DNA from: Aquabacter cavernae
GTDB lineage: Bacteria; Pseudomonadota; Alphaproteobacteria; Rhizobiales; Xanthobacteraceae
Direction: 5' to 3'
Length of the DNA: 64,000 nucleotides
NCBI RefSeq assembly: GCF_003993795.1
Contig: NZ_RWKV01000009.1
Coordinates: 49,276-113,275, forward strand
Below are positions 37,598 to 47,791 of this stretch, piece by piece (positions within the stretch are counted from its first letter, which is position 1; each line of letters starts with the position of its first letter). Made by a program: the position numbers and the translations under genes. Under the pieces are notes generated by a model. It made no database searches and was not told where the DNA came from. It worked only from the letters and a program-made list of their open reading frames with translations.

Positions 37598-38443
37598 TCA
37601 CCGATAGGCGACGAATTCCGGCGGCAAGGTCTCGTCAGCGCCCGAATAGAGGCGTGTCATCTGGTCGGCGGCGGCGACGATGCGGCGGCCCAAGCGCTCC
37701 ACCCGGTCGTCGCTCATGCGCACGGACGGGCCGGACACCGACACCGCGCCGATGGGCTCGCGCCACTCGTTGAAGATGGCGGCCGCGACAGCGCGCATGC
37801 CGGCCGCATGCTCCTCATTGTCGATCGCGTAGCCGCGCGCGGAGACAGCGACGATGTCGTCCACCAGTTCCCGCTCGGACCGATGGGTGCGCACGGTGAA
37901 GGCCTCGTAGCGGACCTGCGCGAGGCAGGCCCCGCGAAAGGCGGGGCTGGCCGCCGCCACCACCGCCTTGCCCGCCGCCGTGGCATGGAGCGGCAGCCGG
38001 GCGCCCAGGCGGAAGAAGGCCCGGACCGGCGCATGCCCCTCCGCCTGCCCCACCACCACCAGCTCGTTGCCGTCGAACATGGCGAGGTTCACCGTCTCCT
38101 CAGTCTCATGCAGCAGGCGCCGGATCACGGGGCGGCCCACATCCGGCAGCTTGCGGATGCGCAGATACGCGGCGCCGATGCGGAACAGGCCGAGGCCCAC
38201 GGTCCACAGGCCGTTCTCCTGGTCGTGATTCACCAATTGGCGCTTCTGGAGCGTGGCGAGAAGCCTGTGCGCCGTGGAGGCCGGCAGATCCGTGCGCTTG
38301 GTGATATCGCTGAGGCTCATGCCGTCCGCCTCGGCCAGCACACGCAATAGCGCGATGGCCCGATCCAGCGACTGAACCTCACCACCGTCCGACGCGGACG
38401 CGGGTCGGCCTCGGCGCCGCGGCAAGGCGATCTGGTCCTCCAT
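37598..38443 (-). CDS. IclR-family transcriptional regulator
   Basis: 281 residues. After a basic N-terminus (RRRGRPA) comes the IclR winged helix VQSLDRAIALLRVLAEADGMSLSDITKRTDLPASTAHRLLATLQ. The effector domain has FFRLGARLPLHATAAGKAVVAA, RGYAIDNEEHAAGMRAVAAAIFNEWREPIGAVSVSGP and a terminal helix. The start at 38443 follows GGAGGGG. It sits between the tct operon and the divergent reductase gene, both of which carry the shared 18-base motif, so it is a good candidate for their regulator, alongside the GntR protein. Confidence 0.93.
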   Translation of the reverse strand: MEDQIALPRRRGRPASASDGGEVQSLDRAIALLRVLAEADGMSLSDITKRTDLPASTAHRLLATLQKRQLVNHDQENGLWTVGLGLFRIGAAYLRIRKLPDVGRPVIRRLLHETEETVNLAMFDGNELVVVGQAEGHAPVRAFFRLGARLPLHATAAGKAVVAAASPAFRGACLAQVRYEAFTVRTHRSERELVDDIVAVSARGYAIDNEEHAAGMRAVAAAIFNEWREPIGAVSVSGPSVRMSDDRVERLGRRIVAAADQMTRLYSGADETLPPEFVAYR

Positions 38444-38564
38444 AGCCCCTCCGCACATATTGGCCGGGCCGATTATCATTCGGCCTTGCCCTAGAAGGCG
38501 CTTTTTCCCCTGCCTGGGCAAGGGGCACACGCCCCGCGCGCACCAAGGTGCGACCACCTGCGGC

Positions 38565-38587
38565 AATTTTCCATATTACGGAAAAAT
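38565..38587. promoter_or_regulatory. AT-rich inverted repeat in the iclR/reductase divergent region
   Basis: AATTTTCC, 7 bases, GGAAAAAT (7 of 8 pairs). The GGAAA/TTTCC arms and spacing resemble IclR-type operators. It sits between the two divergent starts. Confidence 0.45.
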
Positions 38588-38641
38588 ATCCCATAAATAT
38601 TCTTGGGGCATGGGGATGCAGGCAAACCTGCGCCCACGTTA

Positions 38642-38659
38642 TTGGCATACAATATACAC
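38642..38659 (+). promoter_or_regulatory. Shared operator-like motif upstream of the reductase gene
   Basis: TTGGCATACAATATACAC, matching the tctC-upstream motif in 16 of 18 bases, 26 bp before the ATG. It includes ATTG-N5-CAAT arms (38641-38653). Confidence 0.55.
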
Positions 38660-38684
38660 CATCAACGATACGGGAGGCTTCGCC

Positions 38685-39719
38685 ATGAAAATCTGCATCT
38701 ATGGCGCGGGAGCGATCGGCGGCTATCTGGGCGTGAAACTGGCCCAGGCCGGCGCGGATGTGAGCCTGGTGGCGCGCGGCGCCCATCTGGAAGCCATGAA
38801 GCAGAACGGCGTGAAGTTGCTGATCGGCGGCGAGGAGCAGGTGGCGCGGGTGCGCGCGACGGACGATCCCACGGAGCTCGGGCCGCAGGACTATGTGTTC
38901 ATCGCCCTGAAGGCCCATTCGGTGCCGTCCGTGGTGGACCGCATGCGCCCGCTGCTGGGCAATGACACCAGCGTCGTCACGGCCGTGAACGGCGTGCCCT
39001 ATTGGTATTTCTACAAGCATGGCGGCGCGCTTGAGGGCCGGACCCTGCAGAGCATCGATCCCGGCGGCAAGCAGTGGGAGGTCCTGCGGCCCGAGCGCGC
39101 CATCGGCTGCATCGTCTATCCCGCCACCGAAGTGGTGGCGCCCGGCGTCATCCAGCACGTCTATGGCGACAAGTTCCCGCTGGGCGAGCCCTCCGGCGAA
39201 GTGACGGACCGCGTGACGCGGCTCAGCACGCTCATGGAAGAGGCCAACCTGCGCGCGCCCGTCATGACCAATATCCGCGACGAGATGTGGCTCAAGCTGT
39301 GGGGCAATCTCTGCTTCAATCCCATCAGCGCCCTCACCCACGCGACCCTGGACGTGATCGCCACCGACCCGGACACCCGCGCCGTGGCCCGCGCCATGAT
39401 GACGGAAGCGGAGACCATCGCCCGTCGCCTCGGGGTGAACTTCCGCGTGGACGTGGAGCGCCGCATCAATGGCGCAGGCGCCGTGGGCGGCCACAAGACC
39501 TCCATGCTCCAGGACCTGGAGCGGGATCGCCCCATGGAGATCGACCCGCTGGTCACCGCCGTCCAGGAAATGGGCCGCCTGCTGGAGGTGCCCACCCCCA
39601 CCCTGGATGTAGTGCTGGCCCTGGTGCGCCAGCGCGCGGCCATGGCGGGCCTCGGCGGCCATCTCGCCACCCCGCCGCTCACTGCCGCCGACCTGCCGCC
39701 GGAGAAGACCCGTCACTGA
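38685..39719 (+). CDS. Ketopantoate reductase (PanE/ApbA)-family protein
   Basis: 344 residues. N-terminal dinucleotide-binding motif MKICIYGAGAIGGYLG, then VARGAHLEAM. The C-terminal helical domain includes catalytic Lys in MWLKLWGNLCFNPISALTHATLDVI and the closing HKTSMLQDLERDRPMEIDPLV, all characteristic of 2-dehydropantoate 2-reductases. PanE makes pantoate for CoA synthesis, but many family members reduce other 2-oxo acids. Divergence from an IclR regulator and proximity to a carboxylate transporter argue for a catabolic role. Start follows GGGAGG. A strong terminator follows. Confidence 0.88.
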   Translation: MKICIYGAGAIGGYLGVKLAQAGADVSLVARGAHLEAMKQNGVKLLIGGEEQVARVRATDDPTELGPQDYVFIALKAHSVPSVVDRMRPLLGNDTSVVTAVNGVPYWYFYKHGGALEGRTLQSIDPGGKQWEVLRPERAIGCIVYPATEVVAPGVIQHVYGDKFPLGEPSGEVTDRVTRLSTLMEEANLRAPVMTNIRDEMWLKLWGNLCFNPISALTHATLDVIATDPDTRAVARAMMTEAETIARRLGVNFRVDVERRINGAGAVGGHKTSMLQDLERDRPMEIDPLVTAVQEMGRLLEVPTPTLDVVLALVRQRAAMAGLGGHLATPPLTAADLPPEKTRH

Positions 39720-39759
39720 GGGGGACGGCACACTCAACCGATCGGGCACCGGAAACATA

Positions 39760-39792
39760 AGAGGCCCCCGGCGCAGTGCGCCGGGGGCCTCT
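39760..39792 (+). terminator. Hairpin terminator after the reductase gene
   Basis: A 15-bp perfect stem (AGAGGCCCCCGGCGC / GCGCCGGGGGCCTCT) with a 3-base loop, followed by TCATGTC. The weak T-run suggests it may also serve the small minus-strand gene at 39868. Confidence 0.8.
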
Positions 39793-39867
39793 TCATGTCA
39801 GGCACTCTCTGAAGCTGCGCCTCACGGCCCGGGCCCATGGGGCCCGGCGCACGTCAGACGGCGCGGA

Positions 39868-39987
39868 TCACTCGGTGGCGATGGCGATCGCAGCGCCGGT
39901 GGCCGCCACATCTCCGGTGGAGAGCGCGACGCCGGCGAGGGCGTAGCCGAGAACCAGGGTCGCGAAAACTGCGATGCGCTTCAACAT
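39868..39987 (-). CDS. Predicted 39-residue membrane or secreted peptide
   Basis: Short open frame reading MLKRIAVFATLVLGYALAGV, then ALSTGDVAATGAAIAIATE. It has the shape of a Sec signal or single membrane helix: basic start followed by about 20 hydrophobic residues. Codon use is strongly GC-ending like the neighbours. An in-frame ATG four codons upstream (39999) is an alternative start; the Shine-Dalgarno is weak for both. It occupies an otherwise empty gap, and the strong hairpin at 39760-39792 lies behind it. I do not recognise a family. Confidence 0.45.
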   Translation of the reverse strand: MLKRIAVFATLVLGYALAGVALSTGDVAATGAAIAIATE

Positions 39988-40287
39988 GGGGCCACTCATC
40001 GAACGGGAAGAACTGGGGAGCGCGGGTGCGCGATTGAGGCACGCTGCGCCACAGAGGTTCCCAAAAAGTTAAATCCGGTGGGAGAATCGTTTCCGTCCCA
40101 ACCCACCTTCGTCGGCAGGGTTAATGCACGACGAGCCACCCGAGTTCCACACGCCCGTCGCTCTTCGGAAACAAAAGCGCGAACCCTGTCGCTGCGGCGC
40201 AACACATGCTTCCCAAGGGTCAACTGGACAGGCACGCGGGCGCCGTCTATGCGGAGCCGACATCTCCTGCGGGAAGACCTCCACTCC
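39988..40287. other. Intergenic region before the DedA-family gene
   Basis: 300 bp. Divergent promoter space, with a short AT-rich patch (CCCAAAAAGTTAAAT near 40060). An open frame runs through it into the DedA-family gene, but its sequence is Arg/Thr-rich and not family-like. No further gene seen. Confidence 0.4.
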
Positions 40288-40869
40288 ATGCTCCGCAAGC
40301 TCTACGACTGGGTGCTCGCCTATTCCTCGCGGCCCTCCGCGCCCTGGGCGCTGGGCATCGTGTCCTTCGCGGAAAGCTCCATCTTCCCCATCCCGCCGGA
40401 CGTGCTCCAGGTGCCCATGACGCTGGCACGGCCGGAAATGGCGTGGCGCTACGCGCTCATCGCCACACTGTCCTCGGTGGCGGGCGGCCTCGTGGGCTAC
40501 GCCATCGGCGCCCTGCTCTATGACAGCGTCGGCCTGTTCCTCATCAATCTCTACGGCTACGGCGCCAAGGTGGATGCCTTCCGCCATGCCTATGCCCAGT
40601 ACGGGCATTGGGTGATCCTGCTGAAGGGCATCACGCCCATCCCCTACAAGCTGGTCACCATCACGTCGGGCTTCGCCAACTACAATCTGTTCTGGTTCGT
40701 GGTGCTGTCGCTCATCACGCGCGGCGCCCGCTTCTTCCTGCTGGCGGCGCTACTGAATTATTTCGGCCCGGCCGCGCGCGAATTCATCGAGAAGCGGCTC
40801 GGCCTGGTCACCATCGGCCTGTTCCTGGTGGTGGTGGTGGGCCTCGTGGCGGCGGTCTATCTGTTCTGA
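40288..40869 (+). CDS. YqaA/DedA-family (VTT domain) membrane protein
   Basis: 193 residues with about five hydrophobic segments. It opens [20 protein letters not shown] and then [24 protein letters not shown], where the E-x-x-x-x-P-I-P-P segment is the re-entrant-loop motif of the VTT/DedA superfamily. The second motif is [23 protein letters not shown]. Relatives act in lipid flipping and membrane homeostasis; YqaA itself is uncharacterised. The ATG at 40288 is preceded by GGGAAG at a long distance (11 bases). It ends convergent to gltD with a shared terminator. Confidence 0.87.
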   Translation: MLRKLYDWVLAYSSRPSAPWALGIVSFAESSIFPIPPDVLQVPMTLARPEMAWRYALIATLSSVAGGLVGYAIGALLYDSVGLFLINLYGYGAKVDAFRHAYAQYGHWVILLKGITPIPYKLVTITSGFANYNLFWFVVLSLITRGARFFLLAALLNYFGPAAREFIEKRLGLVTIGLFLVVVVGLVAAVYLF

Positions 40870-40891
40870 CGACACCCCGGCGGCGCAAACG

Positions 40892-40920
40892 AAAAAGGCC
40901 CTCCATGCGGAGGGCCTTTT
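40892..40920. terminator. Bidirectional terminator between the DedA-family gene and gltD
   Basis: AAAAGGCCCTCC, ATGC loop, GGAGGGCCTTTT. The A-run on one side and T-run on the other serve both converging genes. Confidence 0.93.
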
Positions 40921-40945
40921 CTGTTTTTCCGACCTGTCGGGGCGA

Positions 40946-42370
40946 TCAACGCGGCAGCGTGGTCACGCCCATCAGATCCTTGTCGATGGCATGGGCCGCC
41001 TGGCGGCCTTCACGGATGGCCCACACCACCAGGGACTGGCCACGCCGCATGTCGCCCGCCGCATAGAGGCGCGGCGTGGAGGTGAGGTAGCTCTCCTCGT
41101 CCGCCGCCACGTTGCCGCGCTTGTCCAGCGCCGCGCCGCTCTGCGCCAGCATGCCTTCCACCAGCGGATGGGCGAAGCCGATGGCGAGGAAGACGAGATC
41201 CGCGCGCAGCACGAATTCCGTGCCGGGCACCGGCTGGCGCCGGCTGTCCACGCGGGCGCACTTCACGCCGGTCACGCGGCCGTTCCGGCCCTCAATGCCC
41301 AGGGTCGCGCAGGCGAACTCGCGCTCGGCGCCTTCCGCCTGGGAGGAGGAGGTGCGGAACTTGGTGGGCCAGAAGGGCCACACCGCCAGCTTGTCCTCCT
41401 TCATGGGAGGCACGGGGCGGATATCCAACTGGGTGACGGAGAGCGCCCCCTGGCGGAAGGCGGTGCCCACGCAGTCGGAAGCCGTATCGCCACCGCCCAC
41501 CACCACCACATGCTTGCCGGCGGCCAGAATGGGCAGGTCGCGATTCACGTCCTCGCCACCCACGCGCCGGTTCTGCTGCACCAGATAGGGCATGGCGAAA
41601 TGCACGCCCTCCATCTCCTGGCCCGGCAGCTGCGGATCGCGCGGGGCTTCCGAGCCGCCCGCCATCAGCACCGCGTCATGGGAATCCAGCAGGTCCTGGA
41701 GGCTCGTGGTCACGCCCACATTGACGCCGTAGTGGAAGGTAACGCCCTCCCCTTCCATCTGCGCGACCCGGCGGTCGATGTGGTGCTTCTCCATCTTGAA
41801 GTCGGGGATGCCATAGCGCAGCAGGCCGCCGGCCTTGGGCTCGCGCTCATAGAGGTGCACGTCGTGCCCGGCGCGGGCGAGCTGCTGGGCGGCGGCAAGG
41901 CCCGCCGGGCCGCCGCCGATGACAGCCACCTTCTTGCCGGTGCGCACCGCCGCGGGCTCGGGCTTGATCCAGCCCATCTTCCACGCCTTGTCGGCGATGG
42001 ACTGCTCCACGGTCTTGATGGTGACCGGCATGTCCTCAAGGTTCAGCGTGCACGCTTCCTCGCAGGGGGCGGGGCAGACGCGGCCGGTGAATTCCGGGAA
42101 ATTGTTGGTGGAGTGCAGGTTGCGCGCCGCCTCCTCCCAGTCGTCCTGATAGACGAGGTCGTTCCAGTCCGGGATCTGGTTGTGCACCGGGCAGCCGGTG
42201 GGACCGTGGCAGAAGGGAATGCCGCAATCCATGCACCGGGCGGCCTGATTGACCACCTCGGCATCCGGCAAAGGCAGGGTGAATTCACGGAAATGACGGA
42301 TCCGGTCGGAGGCGGGCTGATACTTCTGCTCCCGCCGATCGATCTCAAGGAAACCCGTAACCTTGCCCAT
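40946..42370 (-). CDS. gltD: Glutamate synthase (NADPH) small subunit
   Basis: 474 residues. The N-terminal cysteine-rich Fe-S part has [21 protein letters not shown] and [12 protein letters not shown]. The FAD-binding domain starts [30 protein letters not shown], the NADPH-binding domain has [23 protein letters not shown], and the closing FAD segment is [26 protein letters not shown]. It passes electrons from NADPH to GltB for glutamate formation from glutamine and 2-oxoglutarate. The start at 42370 follows GGAGGAG. It is downstream of gltB but separated by 260 bp containing a palindromic repeat. Confidence 0.96.
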   Translation of the reverse strand: MGKVTGFLEIDRREQKYQPASDRIRHFREFTLPLPDAEVVNQAARCMDCGIPFCHGPTGCPVHNQIPDWNDLVYQDDWEEAARNLHSTNNFPEFTGRVCPAPCEEACTLNLEDMPVTIKTVEQSIADKAWKMGWIKPEPAAVRTGKKVAVIGGGPAGLAAAQQLARAGHDVHLYEREPKAGGLLRYGIPDFKMEKHHIDRRVAQMEGEGVTFHYGVNVGVTTSLQDLLDSHDAVLMAGGSEAPRDPQLPGQEMEGVHFAMPYLVQQNRRVGGEDVNRDLPILAAGKHVVVVGGGDTASDCVGTAFRQGALSVTQLDIRPVPPMKEDKLAVWPFWPTKFRTSSSQAEGAEREFACATLGIEGRNGRVTGVKCARVDSRRQPVPGTEFVLRADLVFLAIGFAHPLVEGMLAQSGAALDKRGNVAADEESYLTSTPRLYAAGDMRRGQSLVVWAIREGRQAAHAIDKDLMGVTTLPR

Positions 42371-42483
42371 ACCCACTCCTCCGGGAGCCCGTCGCAAGCC
42401 TGCGCCGATTAGCTCCATTACAAGAATTGTTCCAGCTTGGGGACTCTGCTTTTGCGGTGCGGTTGGTTGAGTGCGCCGCAATG

Positions 42484-42604
42484 CCCTCTCCCGCTTGCGG
42501 GGAAGGGGTAGGGAGGGGCACGCCGCACAGCGGCGAGCCGGCCTCCGAAGCACGACAGGGCATCCTCGCTTCGCTCGCCCCCCTCCCCCGCAAGCGGGAG
42601 AGGG
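42484..42604. repeat. Palindromic intergenic repeat, family C copy 2
   Basis: Left arm CCCTCTCCCGCTTGCGGGG and right arm CCCCCGCAAGCGGGAGAGGG enclose CCTCGCTTCGCTCGCCCC as in the 15350 copy. It lies within the gltB-gltD gap and could influence the ratio of the two subunits. Confidence 0.8.
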
Positions 42605-42630
42605 ATCGGCGGCAGCGCACGATGAGGAAG

Positions 42631-45600
42631 CTACTCCGCCGCCTGCAGGCCGCGCAGTTTCTCCATTTCGCGCAGGGCGCGGCGGTATTCCACCGGCATC
42701 ACCTTCACGAACTTGCCGCGATAATCGGCCCAATTGTCCAGGATCGTCTGCGCCCGCGCCGAGCCTGTATAATGCAGGTGCTTGGCGATGAGCTGGTGCA
42801 GGCGCTCCTCGTCATGGCGCGACATGTCGCCCTGCACGTCGATACGGCCCTTGAACTCCAGGTCGCCGCCATGGTGGTGGAGGCGCTCCAGAAGATCTTC
42901 TTCCTCTTCCACGGGCTCGATATCGACCATGGACAGGTTGCAGCGCTTGGCGAAGCTCTTGTCCTCGTCCAGCACATAGGCGACGCCGCCCGACATGCCG
43001 GCCGCGAAATTGCGCCCGGTGGGGCCGATCACCACCACGATGCCGCCGGTCATGTACTCGCAACCGTGGTCGCCAGTGCCTTCAACGACGGCGATTGCCC
43101 CCGAATTGCGCACAGCGAAGCGCTCCCCGGCCACGCCGTGGAAGAAGCACTCACCCTCGATGGCGCCGTACATGACGGTGTTGCCGACGATGATGGAATT
43201 CTCCGGCACGATGGCGCTGTGGGCCGGCGGGCGCACGATGATGCGGCCGCCCGAGAGGCCCTTGCCCACATAGTCGTTGGCCTCGCCCACGAGGTTCAGC
43301 GTCACGCCCGCCGCGAGGAAGGCGCCGAACGCCTGGCCCGCGGTGCCCGTGAGATGCACCTCGATGGTGTCGTCCGGCAGGCCGGCGCCGCCATAGCGCT
43401 TGGCCACCTGGCCGGACAGCATGGCGCCGGCCGAGCGATCCACCGAGCGGATGGGGCTCTCGATCACCACCTTCTCGCCGTTCTCCAGCGCCGGCATGGC
43501 CTTCTTGATGAGCGTGCGGTCGAGCACGGTCTCGATGGGATGGTGCTGGCGCTCGGTGTGGTAGATCGAGACGTCCGCGGGCACATCCGGCTGGGCGAAG
43601 ATGCGCGAGAAGTCCAGGCCCTTGGCCTTCCAGTGGTCGATGGCCTTGGTCTGGTCGAGATAGTCGGAGCGGCCGACGATCTCGTTCAGCGAGCGCACGC
43701 CGAGGGCCGCCATCATCTCCCGCACTTCCTCGGCGATGAAGAAGAAGTAGTTGATGACGTGCTCGGGGGTGCCCTTGAAGCGCTTGCGCAGCACGGGATC
43801 CTGCGTCGCCACGCCCACCGGGCAGGTGTTCAGGTGGCACTTGCGCATCATGATGCAGCCCGCCGCGATGAGCGGGGCGGTGGAGAAGCCGAACTCGTCC
43901 GCGCCCAGCATGGCGCCGATGATGACGTCACGCCCGGTACGGAAGCCGCCGTCCACCTGCAGGGCGATGCGCCCGCGCAGCCGGTTGGCCACCAGCGTCT
44001 GCTGGGTCTCGGCGAGGCCCATCTCCCAGGGCGAACCCGCATGCTTCAGAGAGGTGAGCGGAGACGCGCCCGTGCCCCCCTCGAAGCCGGAAATGGTGAT
44101 GTGGTCGGCGCGCGCCTTGGCGACGCCAGCCGCCACCGTGCCCACGCCCACTTCCGAAACGAGCTTCACCGACACGTCCGCATCGGGATTGACGTTCTTC
44201 AGGTCGTAGATGAGCTGCGCCAGATCCTCGATGGAATAGATGTCATGGTGCGGCGGCGGCGAGATGAGGCCGACGCCCGGAGTGGAGTGGCGCACCTTGG
44301 CGATGACCGCGTCCACCTTGTGGCCGGGCAGCTGGCCGCCCTCGCCGGGCTTGGCACCCTGGGCCACCTTGATCTGCATCACGTCCGAATTGACGAGATA
44401 TTCCGCCGTCACGCCGAACCGGCCCGAGGCCACCTGCTTGATGGCCGAGCGCATGCTGTCGCCGTTGGGCAGGGGCTTGAAGCGCTCCGGCTCCTCGCCG
44501 CCCTCACCCGTATTCGACTTGCCGCCGATCCGGTTCATGGCGATGGCGAGCGTGGTGTGCGCCTCGCGCGAGATGGAGCCGAACGACATGGCGCCGGTGA
44601 CGAACCGCTTCACGATATCGGCGGCGGATTCCACTTCGCTGATGTCGATGGGCGCCTTGCCGATCTCCTGCGCGTCGCGGATGCGGAACAGCGCGCGCAC
44701 CGTGAGCAGGTTCTCGGGCGCGTCCATCATCTTGGCGAAGGCGCGATAGCGGTCCTGCGCATTGCTGCGCACCGCATGCTGGAGCAGCGAGACGCTGTCC
44801 GGCGTCCAGGCATGCGCCTCGCCGCGCATGCGGTAGGCATATTCGCCGCCCACATCCAGCGCGAGCCGGTAGACCGGCGCGTCGGAGAAAGCGAGGCGAT
44901 GCCGCAGCACGGTCTCTTCCGCGATCTCCGCGAGGCCGACACCCTCGATGGTGGTGGCGGTGCCGAAGAAATACTTGTTCACCAGCTCGGAGGAGATGCC
45001 GACCGCGTCGAAGATCTGCGCGCCGCAATAGGACTGGTAGGTGGAGATGCCCATCTTGGACATCACCTTCAGCAGCCCCTTGTCGATGGACTTGATGTAG
45101 CGCTTGACCAGCTCGTAGTCGTCAACCTCCTCCGGCAGCTCGTCGCGCATGGCGACCAGCGTCTCAAAGGCGAGATAGGGGTTGATGGCTTCCGCGCCAT
45201 ATCCCGCGAGGCAGGCGAAATGGTGGATCTCGCGCGCCTCGCCGGTCTCCACCACGAGGCCCACGGAGGTGCGCAGGCCCTTGCGGATGAGATGGTGGTG
45301 CACGGCGGCGGTGGCGAGCAGCGCCGGGATCGGGATGCGGTCCGGCCCGGTCATGCGGTCGGACAGGATGATGATGTTGTAGCCGCCATGGACCGCCGCC
45401 TCGGCGCGCTCGCACAGGCGGTCGAGGGCGTCCGGCATGCCGGCGGCGCCCTTGTCGGACGGATAGGTAATGTCCAGCGTGCGGGTGTCGAACCGCTCTT
45501 CCATGAAGCCGATGGAGCGGATCTTCTCCAAATCCTCATTGGTAAGGATGGGCTGACGCACCTCCAGCCGCTTGCGGCGGGCCGTGCCTTCCAGGTCGAA

Positions 45601-47328
45601 GATGTTGGGGCGCGGGCCGATGAAGGAGACCAAGCTCATGACCAGTTCCTCGCGGATCGGGTCGATGGGCGGGTTCGTCACCTGCGCGAAGTTCTGCTTG
45701 AAATAGGTGTAGAGCAGCTTTGACTTGTCGGAGAGCACCGAGACGGGCGTATCCGTGCCCATGGAGCCCACCGCTTCCTGGCCGGTGACGGCCATGGGGG
45801 GCAGAAGCAGCTTGATGTCTTCCTGGGTGTAGCCGAACGCCTGCTGGCGATCGAGCAGCGACACGTCGGTGCGCACCTCGCGCGCCTCCACGGGGCGCAA
45901 CTCCTCCAGCACCAGTTGGGTGTGCTTCAGCCACTCCTTGTAGGGATGGGCCTTGGCGAGGGCGGTCTTCACCTCCTCGTCGGGCACGAGGCGGCCTTCC
46001 TCAAGGTCCACCAGCAGCATCTTGCCGGGCTGGAGGCGCCACTTGGTGATGATCTTTTCCTCGGGCAGGGTCAGCACGCCCATTTCGGAGGCGAGCACGA
46101 TGGTGTCGTCGCTCGTCACCATGTAGCGCGCGGGCCGCAGGCCGTTGCGGTCCAGCGTGGCGACGATCTGGCGCCCATCGGTGGCGACGATGGCGGCCGG
46201 GCCGTCCCACGGCTCCATGAGGGCAGCGTGATACTCGTAGAAGGCGCGCCGCTCCTCATCCATGAGCGGGTTGCCCGCCCACGCCTCGGGCACCAGCATC
46301 ATGGCCGCGTGGGGCAGCGAGTAGCCGCCCTGGGTCAGGAATTCGAGCGCATTGTCGAAGCAGGCCGTGTCCGACTGGCCTTCATAGGAGATGGGCCAGA
46401 GCTTGGAGATGTCCGCGCCGAACAGCTCGGAATCCACGCTCGCCTGCCGCGCCGCCATCCAGTTGACGTTGCCGCGCAGGGTGTTGATCTCGCCGTTATG
46501 CGCCACCATGCGATAGGGGTGCGCCAGCGGCCAGGCCGGGAAGGTGTTGGTGGAGAAGCGCTGGTGCACAAGGGCGAGCGCGCTCTCGAAATCCGGGTCG
46601 TGCAGATCGGGATAATAGGCGCCCAGCTGGTCGGCCAGGAACATGCCCTTATAGACCAGGGTGCGGCACGACAGGGACACCGGATAATAGCCGGCGAGCC
46701 GCGAATCCTTCGCGTCATAGATGGCGTTGGAGATGACCTTGCGCACCACGAACAGGCGGCGCTCGAAGTCATCCTCGCTCTGGGGAAGCTCGCCATGGCC
46801 GATGAAGACCTGGAGATGGTGCGGCTCGGTGGGCAGGACGCTGACGCCCAGCGACGAATTGTCGGTGGGCACGTCGCGCCAGCCGAGGAAGGCGAGCCCC
46901 TCCTCCGCGATCACCCGCTCGAAGGTCTCACGCACGATCTCGCGCCCCTCGGGGTCGCGCGGCATGAAGATATGGCCGACCGCATACTGGCCGGGCTCGG
47001 GCAGGGTGAAGCCGAGGCGCGCGGTCTCCTTGGCGAAGAAGCGGTGCGGGATCTGCACCAGCATGCCCGCGCCGTCGCCCGCGCGCGGGTCCGCGCCCAC
47101 GGCGCCGCGATGCTCCAGGTTGAGCAGGATGTTGAGGCCGTCCTCGACGATCTTGTGGGACTTGCGCCCCTTGATGTCGGCGATGAAGCCGACGCCGCAG
47201 GCATCGCGCTCCTGCGCGGGGTCGAACAGGCCCGAGGCCGGCGGTCGGCCGACGATGGGCGCGGTTTTGACGGCGGTGGCCCCAGCCACATGAGCCGCGT
47301 TCACCCTGTCCATGCGATCCGTCGCCAT
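42631..47328 (-). CDS. gltB: Glutamate synthase (NADPH) large subunit
   Basis: 1565 residues, the usual size. The amidotransferase nucleophile is Cys44 in [14 protein letters not shown], exposed after propeptide removal. The class II glutaminase domain includes [29 protein letters not shown]. The central and FMN-binding domain has [29 protein letters not shown] and a 3Fe-4S cysteine cluster [21 protein letters not shown]. The C-terminal GXGXG beta-helix begins near IVVRPPA. The start at 47328 has GGAGAGGGCGGAG upstream; an in-frame extension to 47751 is not family-like. It makes glutamate together with GltD. Confidence 0.97.
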   Translation of the reverse strand: MATDRMDRVNAAHVAGATAVKTAPIVGRPPASGLFDPAQERDACGVGFIADIKGRKSHKIVEDGLNILLNLEHRGAVGADPRAGDGAGMLVQIPHRFFAKETARLGFTLPEPGQYAVGHIFMPRDPEGREIVRETFERVIAEEGLAFLGWRDVPTDNSSLGVSVLPTEPHHLQVFIGHGELPQSEDDFERRLFVVRKVISNAIYDAKDSRLAGYYPVSLSCRTLVYKGMFLADQLGAYYPDLHDPDFESALALVHQRFSTNTFPAWPLAHPYRMVAHNGEINTLRGNVNWMAARQASVDSELFGADISKLWPISYEGQSDTACFDNALEFLTQGGYSLPHAAMMLVPEAWAGNPLMDEERRAFYEYHAALMEPWDGPAAIVATDGRQIVATLDRNGLRPARYMVTSDDTIVLASEMGVLTLPEEKIITKWRLQPGKMLLVDLEEGRLVPDEEVKTALAKAHPYKEWLKHTQLVLEELRPVEAREVRTDVSLLDRQQAFGYTQEDIKLLLPPMAVTGQEAVGSMGTDTPVSVLSDKSKLLYTYFKQNFAQVTNPPIDPIREELVMSLVSFIGPRPNIFDLEGTARRKRLEVRQPILTNEDLEKIRSIGFMEERFDTRTLDITYPSDKGAAGMPDALDRLCERAEAAVHGGYNIIILSDRMTGPDRIPIPALLATAAVHHHLIRKGLRTSVGLVVETGEAREIHHFACLAGYGAEAINPYLAFETLVAMRDELPEEVDDYELVKRYIKSIDKGLLKVMSKMGISTYQSYCGAQIFDAVGISSELVNKYFFGTATTIEGVGLAEIAEETVLRHRLAFSDAPVYRLALDVGGEYAYRMRGEAHAWTPDSVSLLQHAVRSNAQDRYRAFAKMMDAPENLLTVRALFRIRDAQEIGKAPIDISEVESAADIVKRFVTGAMSFGSISREAHTTLAIAMNRIGGKSNTGEGGEEPERFKPLPNGDSMRSAIKQVASGRFGVTAEYLVNSDVMQIKVAQGAKPGEGGQLPGHKVDAVIAKVRHSTPGVGLISPPPHHDIYSIEDLAQLIYDLKNVNPDADVSVKLVSEVGVGTVAAGVAKARADHITISGFEGGTGASPLTSLKHAGSPWEMGLAETQQTLVANRLRGRIALQVDGGFRTGRDVIIGAMLGADEFGFSTAPLIAAGCIMMRKCHLNTCPVGVATQDPVLRKRFKGTPEHVINYFFFIAEEVREMMAALGVRSLNEIVGRSDYLDQTKAIDHWKAKGLDFSRIFAQPDVPADVSIYHTERQHHPIETVLDRTLIKKAMPALENGEKVVIESPIRSVDRSAGAMLSGQVAKRYGGAGLPDDTIEVHLTGTAGQAFGAFLAAGVTLNLVGEANDYVGKGLSGGRIIVRPPAHSAIVPENSIIVGNTVMYGAIEGECFFHGVAGERFAVRNSGAIAVVEGTGDHGCEYMTGGIVVVIGPTGRNFAAGMSGGVAYVLDEDKSFAKRCNLSMVDIEPVEEEEDLLERLHHHGGDLEFKGRIDVQGDMSRHDEERLHQLIAKHLHYTGSARAQTILDNWADYRGKFVKVMPVEYRRALREMEKLRGLQAAE

Positions 47329-47791
47329 CGCTCCGCCCTCTCCATTAAGCGGGCTCTCGCCCGCGATCCGTCCTCTCCACCGCTCCCCCCGGAAGCGGCC
47401 GGGCACGCGAAGGCGCGCATCCTTTGGCCGGATGCACGCTCTCGAACCCGGAATGTGCGAATGATAGGGAAGCAGGACTGCCCTATCTCGCGGAACATGA
47501 CAGAAAAGCTTCACATCCACAAGGCCGCCGCCCTGCGTCGAACGCGGATCAGCCTGCGGAAATTGCGTGGATGAGCCCTTCTGCGCAACAACGGTACGGC
47601 GGGCCACGCTTCCGCGCAACGGTGTTGCGGCGCAAGAAGCCTTCCGCGTGCCCCCGCCTGCGTGCTCCCGCGCGAGGACAGCCTCGGACCAGCAAGCCCC
47701 GGCAGGATGGTGCTCCGGTGGGCCTCGGCCGGAGTCGCATCCGTGCCGCAATGGCAGTCTCTATTCGGCGCGTGTCCGTGGAAGGTGCCCT
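47329..47791. other. 463-bp divergent intergenic region (gltB / proline-rich protein)
   Basis: Holds the gltB leader and presumably both promoters. A small hairpin CGCAAC-GGT-GTTGCG lies at 47615-47629. Open frames across it are Arg/Pro-rich and lack ribosome-binding sites. No gene supported. Confidence 0.45.

Noticed and set aside
42427..45723. Very long open frame on the plus strand, antisense to gltB
   Set aside because: Its translation is His/Gly/Arg/Ala-rich without motifs, and it lies opposite a perfectly conserved glutamate synthase; a side effect of high GC third positions.
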